Positions 43,253-52,528 of a DNA stretch of 64,000 bases are shown here, piece after piece (positions within the stretch are counted from its first letter, which is position 1; each line of letters begins with the position of its first letter). Position numbers and translations under genes: made by a program. Location: positions 558,001 through 622,000 of the forward strand of contig JACKJF010000004.1 of the NCBI GenBank assembly GCA_020638095.1, written 5' to 3'. The stretch comes from Hyphomicrobiaceae bacterium. GTDB taxonomy: Bacteria; Pseudomonadota; Alphaproteobacteria; Rhizobiales; Devosiaceae. The notes under the pieces were generated by a model. The model saw only the letters and a program-made list of their open reading frames with translations, had not been told where the DNA came from and searched no databases.

Positions 43253-45214
43253 TCAGGCCGCGAGATCGGGCGGCGTCGCTTCCTTCAGAATATCGGCGAT
43301 TGCCGCATCCGCTGTCATCACCGACTGCCCATCTGAACCGAGACGGCGCACCGAAACCGTGCCCTCCTCGGCCTCGCGCTTGCCGATCACAAAAATCGCC
43401 GGAACCTTCTGCAACGAGTGCTCGCGCACCTTGTAGTTGATCTTCTCGTTCCTGAAATCGGTCTCGACCCGAAGGCCAAGCGCCCGCATCTTCTCGGCCA
43501 GCGCCTCGGCCACCGGATCGGCATCCGAAACGATGGTCGCGATCACCACTTGCACCGGCGACAGCCACATCGGCATGCGGCCGGCGTGGTTTTCGATGAG
43601 AATGCCGATGAAGCGCTCCAGCGAGCCGAGAATGGCGCGGTGCAACATAACCGGCCGCTGACGCGACCCGTCTTCGGCGATGTAGGAGGCCTCGAGTCGC
43701 TCGGGCAGCACAAAATCGAGCTGCAAGGTGCCGCACTGCCACGACCGGCCGATCGCGTCCTTGAGGTGGAATTCGAGCTTCGGCCCGTAAAACGCACCCT
43801 CGCCCTCCGCCACCTCGAAGTCCCGCCCCGTCGCCCGCAGAGCATCGCCCAGACCCTTTTCGGCCCGGTCCCAGGTCGCGTCATCACCCGCTCGGGTGTC
43901 TGGCCGCGTCGCCAGCAGAATCTTGATCCCGGCAAAGCCGAGATCCGCATAGACGGCGTCCAGTAGCGCGCAGAAGGCCTCGGTTTCAGCCTGAATCTGG
44001 TCTTCACGGCAGAAAATGTGCCCGTCGTCCTGGGTCAACTGCCGCACGCGCATAAGCCCGTGCAGCGCCCCATGCGCCTCGTTGCGGTGGCAGCACCCGA
44101 ACTCCGCATAGCGCAGCGGCAGGTCGCGATAGGACTTGATGCCCTGATTGAAGATCTGCACGTGCGCCGGGCAGTTCATCGGCTTTAGGGCCATGAGGTT
44201 CGCATCCGCCGAAACGATCGGACCCTCGTCTTCAATCGAGGGTATTTCGTCAGGCACGACGAACATGTTCTCACGGAACTTGCCCCAGTGCCCCGATTTC
44301 ACCCAGAGCTTGTTGTCGAGCAGTTGCGGGGTCTTGACCTCTTTGTAGCCCGACGATCCGACCTTGCGACGGATATATTCTTCCATCTGGTTGTAGATGA
44401 CGAAGCCCTTTGGGTGCCAGAAAACACTGCCCTGCGCCTCTTCCTGCAAATGGAAGAGGTCGAGCTCGCGACCAAGCTTGCGGTGGTCGCGCTTTTCCGC
44501 CTCCTCCATCATGTGGAGATAGTCGTCGAGGTCTTTCTGGTTGGCAAAAGCGGTGCCGTAAATCCGGCTGAGCACCGGATTGTTGCTGTCCCCGCGCCAA
44601 TAGGCGCCAGCAACCTTGGTCAGTTTGAACGCCGTCCCCACGTCTCTGGTCGAACGCATATGCGGCCCACGGCAGAGATCGAACCACTGTCCCTGCTTGT
44701 AGATCTTGACATCTTCCCCCTCGGGAATGGCATCGACCAGTTCGACCTTGAAAAGCTCGCCCTTGGCCTTGAACACGCGCTTGGCTTCGTTCCGGTCCCA
44801 GACTTCCTTGGTAAAGGCCGCGCCGCGCTGAACGATTTCAGCCATCTTCTTTTCGATCTGGCGCAGCTCGTCCTCGGAGAAGGGCTCGTCGCGCTTGAAA
44901 TCGTAATAAAAGCCGTTCTCGATCACCGGTCCGATCGTCACCTGCGTGCCGGGCCAGAGCTCCTGCACGGCTTCGGCCAGAACATGCGCGGCATCATGCC
45001 GGATGAGCTCCAGTGCGGCGGGGTCATCACGCTTGACGAATTCGACCGTCGCCCCGTCTTTGAGCGGATCGGAAAGGTCGCTCAGAACCCCATCGACACG
45101 CATCGCAACCGTTGCCTTGGCCAGCGACTTGGAGATGGAGTCGACCACGGTGGTGCCGGTGGTGCCAACCGCGTACTCGCGTCGGGCGCCATCGGGGAAA
45201 TTCACCGTAATCAT
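43253..45214 (-). CDS. thrS: Threonyl-tRNA synthetase
   Basis: 653-residue class II aminoacyl-tRNA synthetase. N-terminal TGS domain ([17 protein letters not shown]), editing domain with [10 protein letters not shown], catalytic core with zinc-site [10 protein letters not shown] and motif 2 [20 protein letters not shown], and a C-terminal anticodon-binding domain. ATG 45214 has GGAG 7 bases upstream; the in-frame ATG at 45220 is too close to it. A strong hairpin lies just upstream in the leader. Confidence 0.97.
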   Translation of the reverse strand: MITVNFPDGARREYAVGTTGTTVVDSISKSLAKATVAMRVDGVLSDLSDPLKDGATVEFVKRDDPAALELIRHDAAHVLAEAVQELWPGTQVTIGPVIENGFYYDFKRDEPFSEDELRQIEKKMAEIVQRGAAFTKEVWDRNEAKRVFKAKGELFKVELVDAIPEGEDVKIYKQGQWFDLCRGPHMRSTRDVGTAFKLTKVAGAYWRGDSNNPVLSRIYGTAFANQKDLDDYLHMMEEAEKRDHRKLGRELDLFHLQEEAQGSVFWHPKGFVIYNQMEEYIRRKVGSSGYKEVKTPQLLDNKLWVKSGHWGKFRENMFVVPDEIPSIEDEGPIVSADANLMALKPMNCPAHVQIFNQGIKSYRDLPLRYAEFGCCHRNEAHGALHGLMRVRQLTQDDGHIFCREDQIQAETEAFCALLDAVYADLGFAGIKILLATRPDTRAGDDATWDRAEKGLGDALRATGRDFEVAEGEGAFYGPKLEFHLKDAIGRSWQCGTLQLDFVLPERLEASYIAEDGSRQRPVMLHRAILGSLERFIGILIENHAGRMPMWLSPVQVVIATIVSDADPVAEALAEKMRALGLRVETDFRNEKINYKVREHSLQKVPAIFVIGKREAEEGTVSVRRLGSDGQSVMTADAAIADILKEATPPDLAA

Positions 45215-45238
45215 TTTCATCTCCATGGAAATTGTCTT

Positions 45239-45257
45239 CGCCGGCACAGTGCCGGCG
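45239..45257 (-). promoter_or_regulatory. Hairpin in the thrS leader
   Basis: A near-perfect inverted repeat CGCCGGCAC/GTGCCGGCG lies about 25 bases upstream of the thrS ATG. E. coli ThrRS represses its own mRNA through leader hairpins; a related function here is possible but unproven. Confidence 0.4.
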
Positions 45258-45329
45258 CGGCGCCGCTCTTAGCACCAGAATCGCCTCTTTTCCACATTCG
45301 AGGCGCCAAAAGAAGGACACACCCAAATC

Positions 45330-46361
45330 CTAGCGATCGAGCGTCCGCTTAAGGTGTGCAACCCAGTTGCGCCAGGCGATTTTTTCGATCAGACCGTCGT
45401 CGTAACCGTGATCCGCAAGCAGCGCGAAAAACTTCGGCATGTCGCTGACATCCTTGATTTCCCTGGTGATTTCGACACCGTCGAAATCCGAGCCGAGACC
45501 CACATGGTCTTCGCCGAGCTTTTCGAGCAGGTAGTCGAGGTGTTCGACCATGCGCGCCATCGGAAAATCGCCATTGGCCTGCCCGTCCTGACGCAGAAAC
45601 CGCGCTCCGAAATTGAGCCCGACCATGCCGCCGCTGTCGCGGATCGCATCGAGCTGTTTGTCGGTCAGGTTGCGCGGCGCCTCGCAGAGGGCGTGGACGT
45701 TCGAATGGGTTGCCACCAGCGGCGCATCGCTGATCGAAGCGATGTCCCAGAACCCCTTCTCGTTCATGTGCGAGAGGTCGATCTGGATGTTGAGCCGGTT
45801 CGCTTCCCGGATCAGCGCCTTGCCCGCATCCGTTAGGCCCGGGCCGATATCGGGGGTTCCGGGATATTTCAGCGGCACGCCGGTTCCAAAAATCGTCTCG
45901 CGGCTCCACACAGGCCCAAGCGAGCGAAGGCCCGCCGCATGCAGAACATGCAGCAGGTCGAGGTCCGCCTCGATTGCCTCGCAACCTTCGAGATGGAGGA
46001 CCATCGCATGGCGACCGGCTTCGATGGCCGCCTCGACCTCGGCGCCGCTGCGGCAATGAACCACCCGGCCTTCGCCCTCTTCGACGATCCGGGCAAAAAG
46101 CGCCAATTCCCGTCGCACCCAATGCCAGGCCCGCTCCGGCGGCAGCATTGGTGGCAGGCCGTGATAGCTCGAAGCAACCGGCTGCCCTTCTGCCCGGTCC
46201 GGCGGCGAGAACATGGCATAGTGCCCGCCAACCATCCCGCCAGCCTTGGCGCGCGGCAGATCGATATGCCCCTTGCCGTCACCGTCAAGAAAATCAGTGG
46301 CGGGCCGATCGGCGACCGTCAGGCGCAAAAGCAGGTCATTGTGGCCGTCGAAATATCTCAT
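45330..46361 (-). CDS. Membrane dipeptidase (peptidase family M19)
   Basis: 343 residues of the renal-dipeptidase family, zinc TIM-barrel enzymes cleaving dipeptides. The HxD metal pair is in DGHNDLLLR; later ligands are in LEGCEAIEADLDLLHVLH and ATHSNVHALCEAPRNLTD; VGLGSDFDGVE near the C-terminus is typical. No signal peptide. It lies 115 bases upstream of thrS on the same strand, with no shared function evident. Confidence 0.9.
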   Translation of the reverse strand: MRYFDGHNDLLLRLTVADRPATDFLDGDGKGHIDLPRAKAGGMVGGHYAMFSPPDRAEGQPVASSYHGLPPMLPPERAWHWVRRELALFARIVEEGEGRVVHCRSGAEVEAAIEAGRHAMVLHLEGCEAIEADLDLLHVLHAAGLRSLGPVWSRETIFGTGVPLKYPGTPDIGPGLTDAGKALIREANRLNIQIDLSHMNEKGFWDIASISDAPLVATHSNVHALCEAPRNLTDKQLDAIRDSGGMVGLNFGARFLRQDGQANGDFPMARMVEHLDYLLEKLGEDHVGLGSDFDGVEITREIKDVSDMPKFFALLADHGYDDGLIEKIAWRNWVAHLKRTLDR

Positions 46362-46381
46362 TGGATTTGGAGTTCCTTGCC

Positions 46382-47149
46382 TCAGGACTTTCGCCAGCCC
46401 AACCCGCCGGTCGCAGCCACCACCACGCAGGCCACCAGCAGGATGGGAAACAGAAATGCGGGGTCATAAGCCGAACCCGCAACCGGGAACGCATAGAACG
46501 CCACATTGGAAAAGGTGTGAAATAACAAAGAGGAAAACGCGCTTCGATCTGTCCGCTCATATATCGCGGCAGTCAGCAGGCGCTGCAAAACGGCGTTGCC
46601 CGCATGGAACAGCACCCAGGGAAGCGCGTGTCCGGTCTGCAGAAACGGCACGAAATGCCACACTGCCCAGAAGAGCCCGACCATCAGGCCGGCTTGCAGG
46701 GGCGCCTGATTTTCGCGCAATTGGTCATAGGCGATTGCCTGCCAGCCCAATTCCTCCGTAGCTGCCGGAATGGCGAACAACAGGATCATGGGCGCGATGG
46801 CACCCCAGTTTAATCCCGCATCTGGAAGCGGTTGGCCGGCAAACCGCATCAGCAGGTAGGTCGCCAGCAACGCGGCGGGCATCGCCACCACCGCAACAAG
46901 AAACCAGAGTGGATTCCTGGCACGCCCCCAGTCGATGGCGCGCAATGCATACGCGCCGACCGCCTTCATTCCATGCTGCCGCCAAATAAGAATTGCTGCG
47001 ACAAGGAAGGGCGTGAACGCGAGAAGCGCACTGACCGGCAGATTGAGTCCCAATGTCTGGCGCAGCAGGTCCGAATTCCACGAAAGGCCCACCACAACCG
47101 CCTCGACGGCAAGCAGCCAGAGGAAATATGCCCTCAGCGATATTTGCAT
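46382..47149 (-). CDS. CPBP-family intramembrane protein with Gln in motif 1
   Basis: 255 residues, about 7 hydrophobic segments. CPBP/Abi motifs: motif 1 EELGWQ, motif 2 FWAVWH and motif 3 HTFSN. The family's usual Arg in EExxxR is Gln here. Members are intramembrane proteases related to Rce1. The ATG overlaps the yidD stop (TGATG), and this decides the start at 47149. Confidence 0.85.
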   Translation of the reverse strand: MQISLRAYFLWLLAVEAVVVGLSWNSDLLRQTLGLNLPVSALLAFTPFLVAAILIWRQHGMKAVGAYALRAIDWGRARNPLWFLVAVVAMPAALLATYLLMRFAGQPLPDAGLNWGAIAPMILLFAIPAATEELGWQAIAYDQLRENQAPLQAGLMVGLFWAVWHFVPFLQTGHALPWVLFHAGNAVLQRLLTAAIYERTDRSAFSSLLFHTFSNVAFYAFPVAGSAYDPAFLFPILLVACVVVAATGGLGWRKS

Positions 47150-47478
47150 CACCGCCACCGTCCATAGCGCCAGGGCAAATACCAGTGCGCACCTGCCGGA
47201 ATCGCGACCGGCACCGGGTCGTAGCCATGCGTCCCGCCCGGCCGGCATCGCGTAAACCGCGCAAGACCCATCCAGCCGCCGGCCCAGAACCCGTGCTGCC
47301 AGATGGCGTCACGCGTGAATTCAGAGCAGGTTGGCAAATGCCGGCACGTGCGGCCGGCCACGGCCGAAAGCGTGTAGCGGTAGGTGGTGATCAGCGCGAT
47401 CGCAAGAATCTGAAATGGGAAATCGACGACCCGCGCCCATAGCGGGCGTTCGGGTTTCGAACTTTGGCTCTCGGTCAC
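47149..47478 (-). CDS. yidD: Membrane protein insertion efficiency factor YidD
   Basis: 109 residues. ILAIALITTYRYTLSAVAGRTCRHLPTCSEFTRDAIWQHG and the RCRPGGTHGYDPVP motif are diagnostic. YidD assists YidC-dependent membrane insertion. The start is GTG overlapping the stop of the upstream NifU-like gene (GTGA), and its stop overlaps the next start, so the three genes are tightly coupled. It is not next to rnpA/yidC as in many bacteria. Confidence 0.93.
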   Translation of the reverse strand: MTESQSSKPERPLWARVVDFPFQILAIALITTYRYTLSAVAGRTCRHLPTCSEFTRDAIWQHGFWAGGWMGLARFTRCRPGGTHGYDPVPVAIPAGAHWYLPWRYGRWR

Positions 47479-47927
47479 CCCGTCGCACCTTCCCGGCTGA
47501 GCCGGATCTGGTCGAAACAGTCGATAAGGGCTTCGAACACCAGCAAAATCGATTTGTGCCGCGGCGTGTAATTGCGAACCGATTCAAGCACACCGAGATC
47601 CGCGAAGCGGCCGGTTGGCGGCGGCCCGTCGGCCTTCAGCATTGCAGTCAGCTGAGCATGCGCCAGGCGGACCTCATCTTCCGTCGCTCCGATAACGTGA
47701 TGTTCGACTACCGAAGCCGAGGTCTGGCCGAGAGCGCAGGCGTCGACCTCGTGCCCATAGTCCGCAACGACTCCGTCTCGGACACTGAGGTCGACCTCGA
47801 CCCGTGACCCGCACACGCGCGAGACCTTCCGCGCCGTGGCGTCCGGGTGCTCTAACCGCTTGTCCGCATGCAGCTGCGAAGCGATTTCGAGCACTTTCTG
47901 GGTGTAGACCGCCGTTTCTTCCGACAC
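47475..47927 (-). CDS. NifU/IscU-like iron-sulfur scaffold homologue lacking the third cysteine
   Basis: 150 residues from GTG 47927 (TTG 47951 is an alternative). The IscU-like fold shows Cys39 in SRVCGS and Cys64 in DACALGQTSAS, but the third ligand region reads PRHKSILL with Ser126 where IscU has Cys. It may still bind a cluster or act in another step. It leads a three-gene unit with yidD and the CPBP gene and is divergent from folE. Confidence 0.8.
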   Translation of the reverse strand: MSEETAVYTQKVLEIASQLHADKRLEHPDATARKVSRVCGSRVEVDLSVRDGVVADYGHEVDACALGQTSASVVEHHVIGATEDEVRLAHAQLTAMLKADGPPPTGRFADLGVLESVRNYTPRHKSILLVFEALIDCFDQIRLSREGATG

Positions 47928-47958
47928 GTCACATTTCCGTTTTTGAGGCAAGTCCGGC

Positions 47959-47988
47959 TTGGAGCAAGCCCGATTGTGTCTATATAAG
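47959..47988 (+). promoter_or_regulatory. Promoter of folE
   Basis: TTGGAG (47959-47964) and TATATA (47981-47986) with 16-base spacing, or TATAAG (47983-47988) with 18. It lies 60 bases upstream of the folE ATG. Confidence 0.5.
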
Positions 47989-48047
47989 GTGATCCAAAAC
48001 CAATGTCAGCGCCGTAAAGGTGGCGCCACTTCAATTCGGAGCCCACC

Positions 48048-48674
48048 ATGGACGTTCGCGCCAAATCAAATGTACCCGCAAAGGCGGTTATGGCCGCGCC
48101 TGCCTCCCGCCCGACACGCGAAGAAGCTCTCAAGGCGGTCAAGACCCTCATCGCCTGGGGCGGCGACGACCCCAATCGTGAAGGCATGATCGAAACTCCG
48201 GACCGTGTGCTTGAGGCCTATGGCGAACTCTTTGACGGCTACGAACGCGACGCCAAGGAAATTCTCTCCAAGACCTTCCGCGAGGTCGGCGGCTACGACG
48301 ATGTCGTCATGGTCAAGGACATCCCCTTCTACTCGCACTGCGAACACCACATGGTGCCGTTCTTCGGCAAGGCGCATATTGCCTATCTGCCGCACGACGG
48401 GGTCGTCGGGCTTTCCAAGCTCGCGCGCATCGTCAATGCCTACGCCCATCGTTTCCAGACGCAGGAGAACCTGACCGCCCAGATCATCGACGCGGTCAAC
48501 GATCATCTGAACCCGCGCGGGGCCGCCGTGATGCTCGAAGCCGAGCATATGTGCATGACCATGCGCGGCGTGCGGGCGCCGGGTGCCCTGACAATCACGC
48601 ACCGTTTCACCGGCGTCTTCGCCGAAGACACGCGTGAGCAGGACCGTTTCTTCTCGATGATCCAGCGCGGCTGA
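48048..48674 (+). CDS. folE: GTP cyclohydrolase I
   Basis: 208 residues. It converts GTP to dihydroneopterin triphosphate, the first step of folate synthesis. Zinc and catalytic residues lie in [37 protein letters not shown] and [11 protein letters not shown] complete the active site. Followed by hisI on the same strand, an arrangement common in Hyphomicrobiales. Confidence 0.97.
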   Translation: MDVRAKSNVPAKAVMAAPASRPTREEALKAVKTLIAWGGDDPNREGMIETPDRVLEAYGELFDGYERDAKEILSKTFREVGGYDDVVMVKDIPFYSHCEHHMVPFFGKAHIAYLPHDGVVGLSKLARIVNAYAHRFQTQENLTAQIIDAVNDHLNPRGAAVMLEAEHMCMTMRGVRAPGALTITHRFTGVFAEDTREQDRFFSMIQRG

Positions 48675-48742
48675 CCCCTTCGCCTCGACAGCGGCAGGGT
48701 TTGCGTCTAATCCAGCGCCAGATCGACGGCGCAGGTGATGCG

Positions 48743-49186
48743 ATGAACTTTGCCGACCCAGCAACCCTCAACAAGACCGAACTCGAAGCGGGCGCAACCT
48801 TTGCGCCCCGTTTCGATGGGAATGGTCTTGTCACCGCAATCGCCACGGATATCCGCGACAACAACGTTCTCATGGTCGCGCACATGAACGCCGAAGCCCT
48901 GCGGCGCACACTTGAAACCGGAACGGTTCACTACTGGTCGCGCTCTCGGAACAGCCTCTGGAAAAAGGGCGAAACCTCTGGCGAAACCCAGCGTCTGGTC
49001 GAAATGCGAACCGATTGCGATCAGGACGTCATTCTGATGAAGGTCGAGCAACTCGGCCGGGGCGCGGCCTGCCACACTGGCCGCAAAAGCTGCTTCTACC
49101 GGCGGGTCGAGACAAGCGACGGCACGGTCCGCCTCGTCCTTGACGAGTCGCAACCGCTTTTCGACCCCGCGGAGGTCTATCCCTGA
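48743..49186 (+). CDS. hisI: Phosphoribosyl-AMP cyclohydrolase
   Basis: 147 residues. Third step of histidine synthesis. The signature [27 protein letters not shown] and the zinc-binding CDQD and [11 protein letters not shown] segments are present. ATG 48743 has AGGTGA upstream; the frame opens earlier at 48701 without family residues. Single-domain form, without the HisE fusion of E. coli. Its end overlaps the convergent rhomboid gene by 10 bases. Confidence 0.95.
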   Translation: MNFADPATLNKTELEAGATFAPRFDGNGLVTAIATDIRDNNVLMVAHMNAEALRRTLETGTVHYWSRSRNSLWKKGETSGETQRLVEMRTDCDQDVILMKVEQLGRGAACHTGRKSCFYRRVETSDGTVRLVLDESQPLFDPAEVYP

Positions 49187-49920
49187 CCCTGAGCCATCCG
49201 GTCGAATGGCTTCTTCGGCAGCAGATCGGCAAGAAGCGCGCCCGCGACGAAGCCGCCGAGATGCGCCTGCCAGGCGATCTGCATATCCTCGCCTGAGCCG
49301 AACCATGCAAGCGCCGGCACGACGAGGTTAAGCCCGAACCAGATCAGCGTGAAGGCCCGCGCACGCGGCTCCGTTATCAGAGCCGAGAGCTTTCCGATGC
49401 GCCGGCCAAGCGGAATGAGATTGCCGGTCACGGGATCCTTGGCAACGATCATCGGCTGGAACATGAACCGAATGGCAAGCCCCGTCAGCCCGGCGACGCC
49501 GCCGGATGCCCCGATCAGAACCTGCAAACCGCCGCTCGCTAGCGCTGCAAACGTCAATGCTCCCGCCGCCGCGCCAACGAGAAACGCGGCAACGAAGCCC
49601 GAGGTTCCGAACCGCCGCGCCACCGGCGTGCCAAAAATGACCATCCAGGCCGTGTTGAGCAGAACATGTGCCCACGACCCGTGCAGAAACGCATGCGTGA
49701 AAAGACTCCACAAAATCGCGATCTGCCCGCCGGGAATGTCCTTGTACCAGAACCGGACCGGCCAGAACCCGAACCAGAGCGCCAGTTGCAGCTTACCGTC
49801 CTCATCGAGCGCGAATTCGTAGGCGGCAAAAATCGCGATCAAAAGCCCCGCGGTCCAAACGACGATCGGCGGAACGTTGAAGATCGGCTGGTGCTGCTGC
49901 GGTTCGGGGGTTTGGCTCAC
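49177..49920 (-). CDS. Rhomboid family intramembrane serine protease
   Basis: 247 residues with six or seven helices. Catalytic Ser139 in GASG and His220 in AHLGGF; the [14 protein letters not shown] motif in TM2 is present. It cleaves transmembrane substrates in the lipid bilayer; its targets are unknown. Confidence 0.9.
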   Translation of the reverse strand: MSQTPEPQQHQPIFNVPPIVVWTAGLLIAIFAAYEFALDEDGKLQLALWFGFWPVRFWYKDIPGGQIAILWSLFTHAFLHGSWAHVLLNTAWMVIFGTPVARRFGTSGFVAAFLVGAAAGALTFAALASGGLQVLIGASGGVAGLTGLAIRFMFQPMIVAKDPVTGNLIPLGRRIGKLSALITEPRARAFTLIWFGLNLVVPALAWFGSGEDMQIAWQAHLGGFVAGALLADLLPKKPFDRMAQGQG

Positions 49921-50024
49921 GTTTCAACTCCGCTCGGGGTACCCTGGCCCGCCAATGGGGCGGGAAACAGGCGGCGATTTGTCCCTATCCCCCATCTTTT
50001 CCACATAGCCCCGCCGCGTTAACC

Positions 50025-50039
50025 TTAACAATTGATTAA
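50025..50039. promoter_or_regulatory. CtrA-type box TTAA-N7-TTAA upstream of the PAS_5 gene
   Basis: TTAA (50025-50028), 7 bases, TTAA (50036-50039), inside the palindrome CCTTAA...TTAAGG. A third TTAAC lies at 50019. An adjacent hairpin GGGCGA/TCGCCC with a T5 loop is at 50040-50056. It is 91 bases upstream of the PAS_5 start and also upstream of the divergent rhomboid gene. Confidence 0.55.
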
Positions 50040-50129
50040 GGGCGATTTTTTCGCCCGGATTTGCAAGAGTTCCCGGCGGCGGGAGACGACCGTCGGGGCC
50101 AGTATTAGTTAAAGTTCGGGGCGAGTATC

Positions 50130-50783
50130 ATGCAACGCGAGAGTTCGCGCATCCTGTTTGACTATTGGAACGAGTTGCGCGGTGAACGTCCTGCCCCCGA
50201 ACGCCGGGAGATCGAGCCAACGCGGATCCGCATGGCCCTCTCCAACACGTTCATCCTCGAATGGGCCGAACGCAGCGATTTCCAGTTCCGCCTCGCCGGC
50301 TCGCACCTTTGCTCCGCCTATTGCCGTGAACTCAAGAACCGTTCCTTCATCAGCCTATGGCAGGAAAAGGACCGTGACGCGATTACGACGCTCATCCGCG
50401 CCGTCACCGATGACAGCGCCGTGGCCCTCGTGACCTTTGAGGCGATTTCGACTTCCGGCAACCGCCTCGCCTTCGAGACGATTCTCCTGCCGCTCAGCCA
50501 CAACGGCTCCACCCAGACCCGCCTGCTCGGCGCCATGTCCGCCTTCGACGAGCCCTATTGGTTCGGCGCCCAGCCCATGGTCGAGCAGAAGATTACCGGC
50601 CTCCGGCTCATCTGGCCCGACGACCTGCAGCGCGAAGAATTCGCCCACCGCCCATATGAACCGGTGTTCGGCCTGGTCAATTCTGGATTTGTCGGTGGAA
50701 TTGCCGGCGTGCCCGCCAAGGTACACGGCAACAACGCGCGCCGCTATCAGCACCTCGCGGTTATCGACGGCGGGCGCAACTAG
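50130..50783 (+). CDS. PAS_5 (DUF1457) domain protein
   Basis: 217 residues. SRILFDYWNELRGERPAPERREIEPTRIRMALSNTFILEW and FQFRLAGSHLCSAYCRELKNRSFISLW are typical of the PAS_5 family, common in alphaproteobacteria. It is a stand-alone sensor-like domain with no output module. Function unknown; a CtrA-type box upstream hints at cell-cycle control. Confidence 0.8.
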   Translation: MQRESSRILFDYWNELRGERPAPERREIEPTRIRMALSNTFILEWAERSDFQFRLAGSHLCSAYCRELKNRSFISLWQEKDRDAITTLIRAVTDDSAVALVTFEAISTSGNRLAFETILLPLSHNGSTQTRLLGAMSAFDEPYWFGAQPMVEQKITGLRLIWPDDLQREEFAHRPYEPVFGLVNSGFVGGIAGVPAKVHGNNARRYQHLAVIDGGRN

Positions 50784-50935
50784 CCCGCTTTTCAGCTTCC
50801 GGCGAATTGTGCCGTTCGGCTTTGCTCCGACTTAAGAAAACCAATTCACAAAGTCGCGCGGGAACGACTTCGCGCAATCTCTGATTAACCAACCTCGGCT
50901 AGTCTCGAAGTGGCTGGAACGGGGTTGGTCTGTTG

Positions 50936-51583
50936 ATGCTCAAGGAAGCTGCGATCGCAAAGTTGCGCGCTGAGGAGAACGCCAAGGTCGTCTCCCGCCG
51001 CGCGTCGACGCGACCGCGTTTCCAGCGCGTCAAGGTCTCCATCCTTGGCCGTTATATGCTTGAAAACAAGAGCGAATATCCCTGCCAGATCATTTCCATG
51101 TCGCCCGGCGACGCCGACGTGATCGCGCCGGTTCCGGGGCAGATCGGCGAACGGGTGATCGGTTACGTCGATCATATCGGGCGAATCGAGGGTTCGATCA
51201 CCAACATCATCGACGGTGGATTCGAAATGGATATCGCCGCCTCGCCGCGCAAGCGGGACAAGATGGCCAATCAGCTGACCTGGCTGGCCAACAAGGACGA
51301 ACTCAACCTTCCCGAAGACCGCCGCCACGAACGCGTCGTGCCCGACGAGCGCCATGCCAAGCTCGTTCTTCAGGACGGGCGCAAATATACCTGCAAGATC
51401 ATCGATTTCTCGCTATCCGGTGTGGCCATCGAGATGCATGTTCGCCCGGCCATCGGCACGCCCTGCACCATCGGACGCATGCGTGCCCGGGTCGTCCGCC
51501 ACTTCCACAACGGCGTCGCGCTCGAATTCACCACCATGCAGCAGATGGTTTCGGTGGTGCAGCAAAACCTCAGGATCAACTGA
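50936..51583 (+). CDS. Protein with two PilZ-like domains
   Basis: 215 residues. The C-terminal PilZ domain has the c-di-GMP motif pair RRHER (RxxxR) and DFSLSG (D/NxSxxG). The N-terminal half (RPRFQRVKVSILGRYML ... IISMSPGDADVIAP) looks like a degenerate PilZ domain. It probably binds c-di-GMP and alters motility or envelope functions. A TTG at 50933 precedes the preferred ATG. Confidence 0.85.
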   Translation: MLKEAAIAKLRAEENAKVVSRRASTRPRFQRVKVSILGRYMLENKSEYPCQIISMSPGDADVIAPVPGQIGERVIGYVDHIGRIEGSITNIIDGGFEMDIAASPRKRDKMANQLTWLANKDELNLPEDRRHERVVPDERHAKLVLQDGRKYTCKIIDFSLSGVAIEMHVRPAIGTPCTIGRMRARVVRHFHNGVALEFTTMQQMVSVVQQNLRIN

Positions 51584-51729
51584 GGTTCTGCCCGCGCCCC
51601 TTACGAGGCGCGCGAGACTTCCCCAAATTCAGGCTGGATTGATGGGTGTCCGACGCCTGGATCTACCTTTCGGGCAGATGCCGGAACCCGGCGCGCATGC
51701 TTAACAAACCACTGCTTTCACACACATAA

Positions 51730-51751
51730 TTTGAGTCGCCTTTGACTCAAA
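51730..51751. promoter_or_regulatory. Inverted repeat with two GANTC sites upstream of the cysteine peptidase
   Basis: TTTGAGTC (51730-51737) and GACTCAAA (51744-51751) form an 8-bp inverted repeat with a 6-base spacer. Both arms contain GANTC, the CcrM methylation site. A TTGACT overlapping the second arm could serve as -35. Confidence 0.4.
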
Positions 51752-51822
51752 ACTGCCCGGCGTTTTTCTAAAACCCGCAAAGCCCGCCTCCTATCGTGTT
51801 CGCCATCAGGGAGAACACGAAA

Positions 51823-52449
51823 ATGTCCGCATTCAACACATTCCGGAGGGCTTTCGGCTTTGTCGTTCTGGCGCTCGTGGGCCACACGGCCCACGCCCAC
51901 GCCGCCGGCATCGACTTCACGAACCCGGCCTTCATCGCCCCCGCGGGCGAAACCTCGATCCCGGTCGGCCACGCCGAATTCTGCGCCGCCCATCGTTCCG
52001 AATGTCAGATGAATTCATCGGTGACCTCAGCCGTCGCGCTCGACCAGTCACGCTGGCAGCAGCTGCTCGAAGTCAATGCCGAGTGGAACAGCAAGATCAT
52101 TCCGGTGACCGACGAACAGCTTTATCACGTCGCCGAATTCTGGACCTATCCGCACGGCTACGGCGACTGCGAGGATTTTGCCCTGGCCAAGCGCCGTGAA
52201 CTCATCGATCTCGGCTGGCCCGCCTCTACGCTTCTGATGACCGTGGTGCGTCAGGCGAATGGCGAAGGTCACGCCGTGCTGATGGTCAGGACCGACCGCG
52301 GTGACCTGATCCTCGACAACCAAGATGGCCTGGTCAAAGTGTGGAACCAGACCCGCTACCAGTTCATCAAACGCCAGTCACAGAACAATGCCGGCCAATG
52401 GGTTGCCCTGGTCGACACCCGCCCCATGAACCTGATTGCCAGCCTCTGA
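51823..52449 (+). CDS. Transglutaminase-like cysteine peptidase (BTLCP, LapG-like)
   Basis: 208 residues with a signal peptide (ending HAHAA). Catalytic triad: Cys116 in GYGDCEDFAL, His150 in GEGHAVLM, Asp165 in ILDNQDG. LapG-type members cut adhesins in the periplasm under control of LapD; no LapD or LapA gene is in this window. ATG 51823 has AGGGAGA upstream. Confidence 0.88.
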   Translation: MSAFNTFRRAFGFVVLALVGHTAHAHAAGIDFTNPAFIAPAGETSIPVGHAEFCAAHRSECQMNSSVTSAVALDQSRWQQLLEVNAEWNSKIIPVTDEQLYHVAEFWTYPHGYGDCEDFALAKRRELIDLGWPASTLLMTVVRQANGEGHAVLMVRTDRGDLILDNQDGLVKVWNQTRYQFIKRQSQNNAGQWVALVDTRPMNLIASL

Positions 52450-52497
52450 GCGAACAATCCGCGCACCGTTCCCCCTGATAAAAGGTGCACGGAACTG

Positions 52498-52528
52498 GGC
52501 CGGTGCCATGCGCACCGGCCTTTCTTTT
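52498..52528 (+). terminator. Rho-independent terminator after the cysteine peptidase
   Basis: A 9-bp stem GGCCGGTGC/GCACCGGCC (52498-52506 with 52512-52520) followed by TTTCTTTT. Confidence 0.88.
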
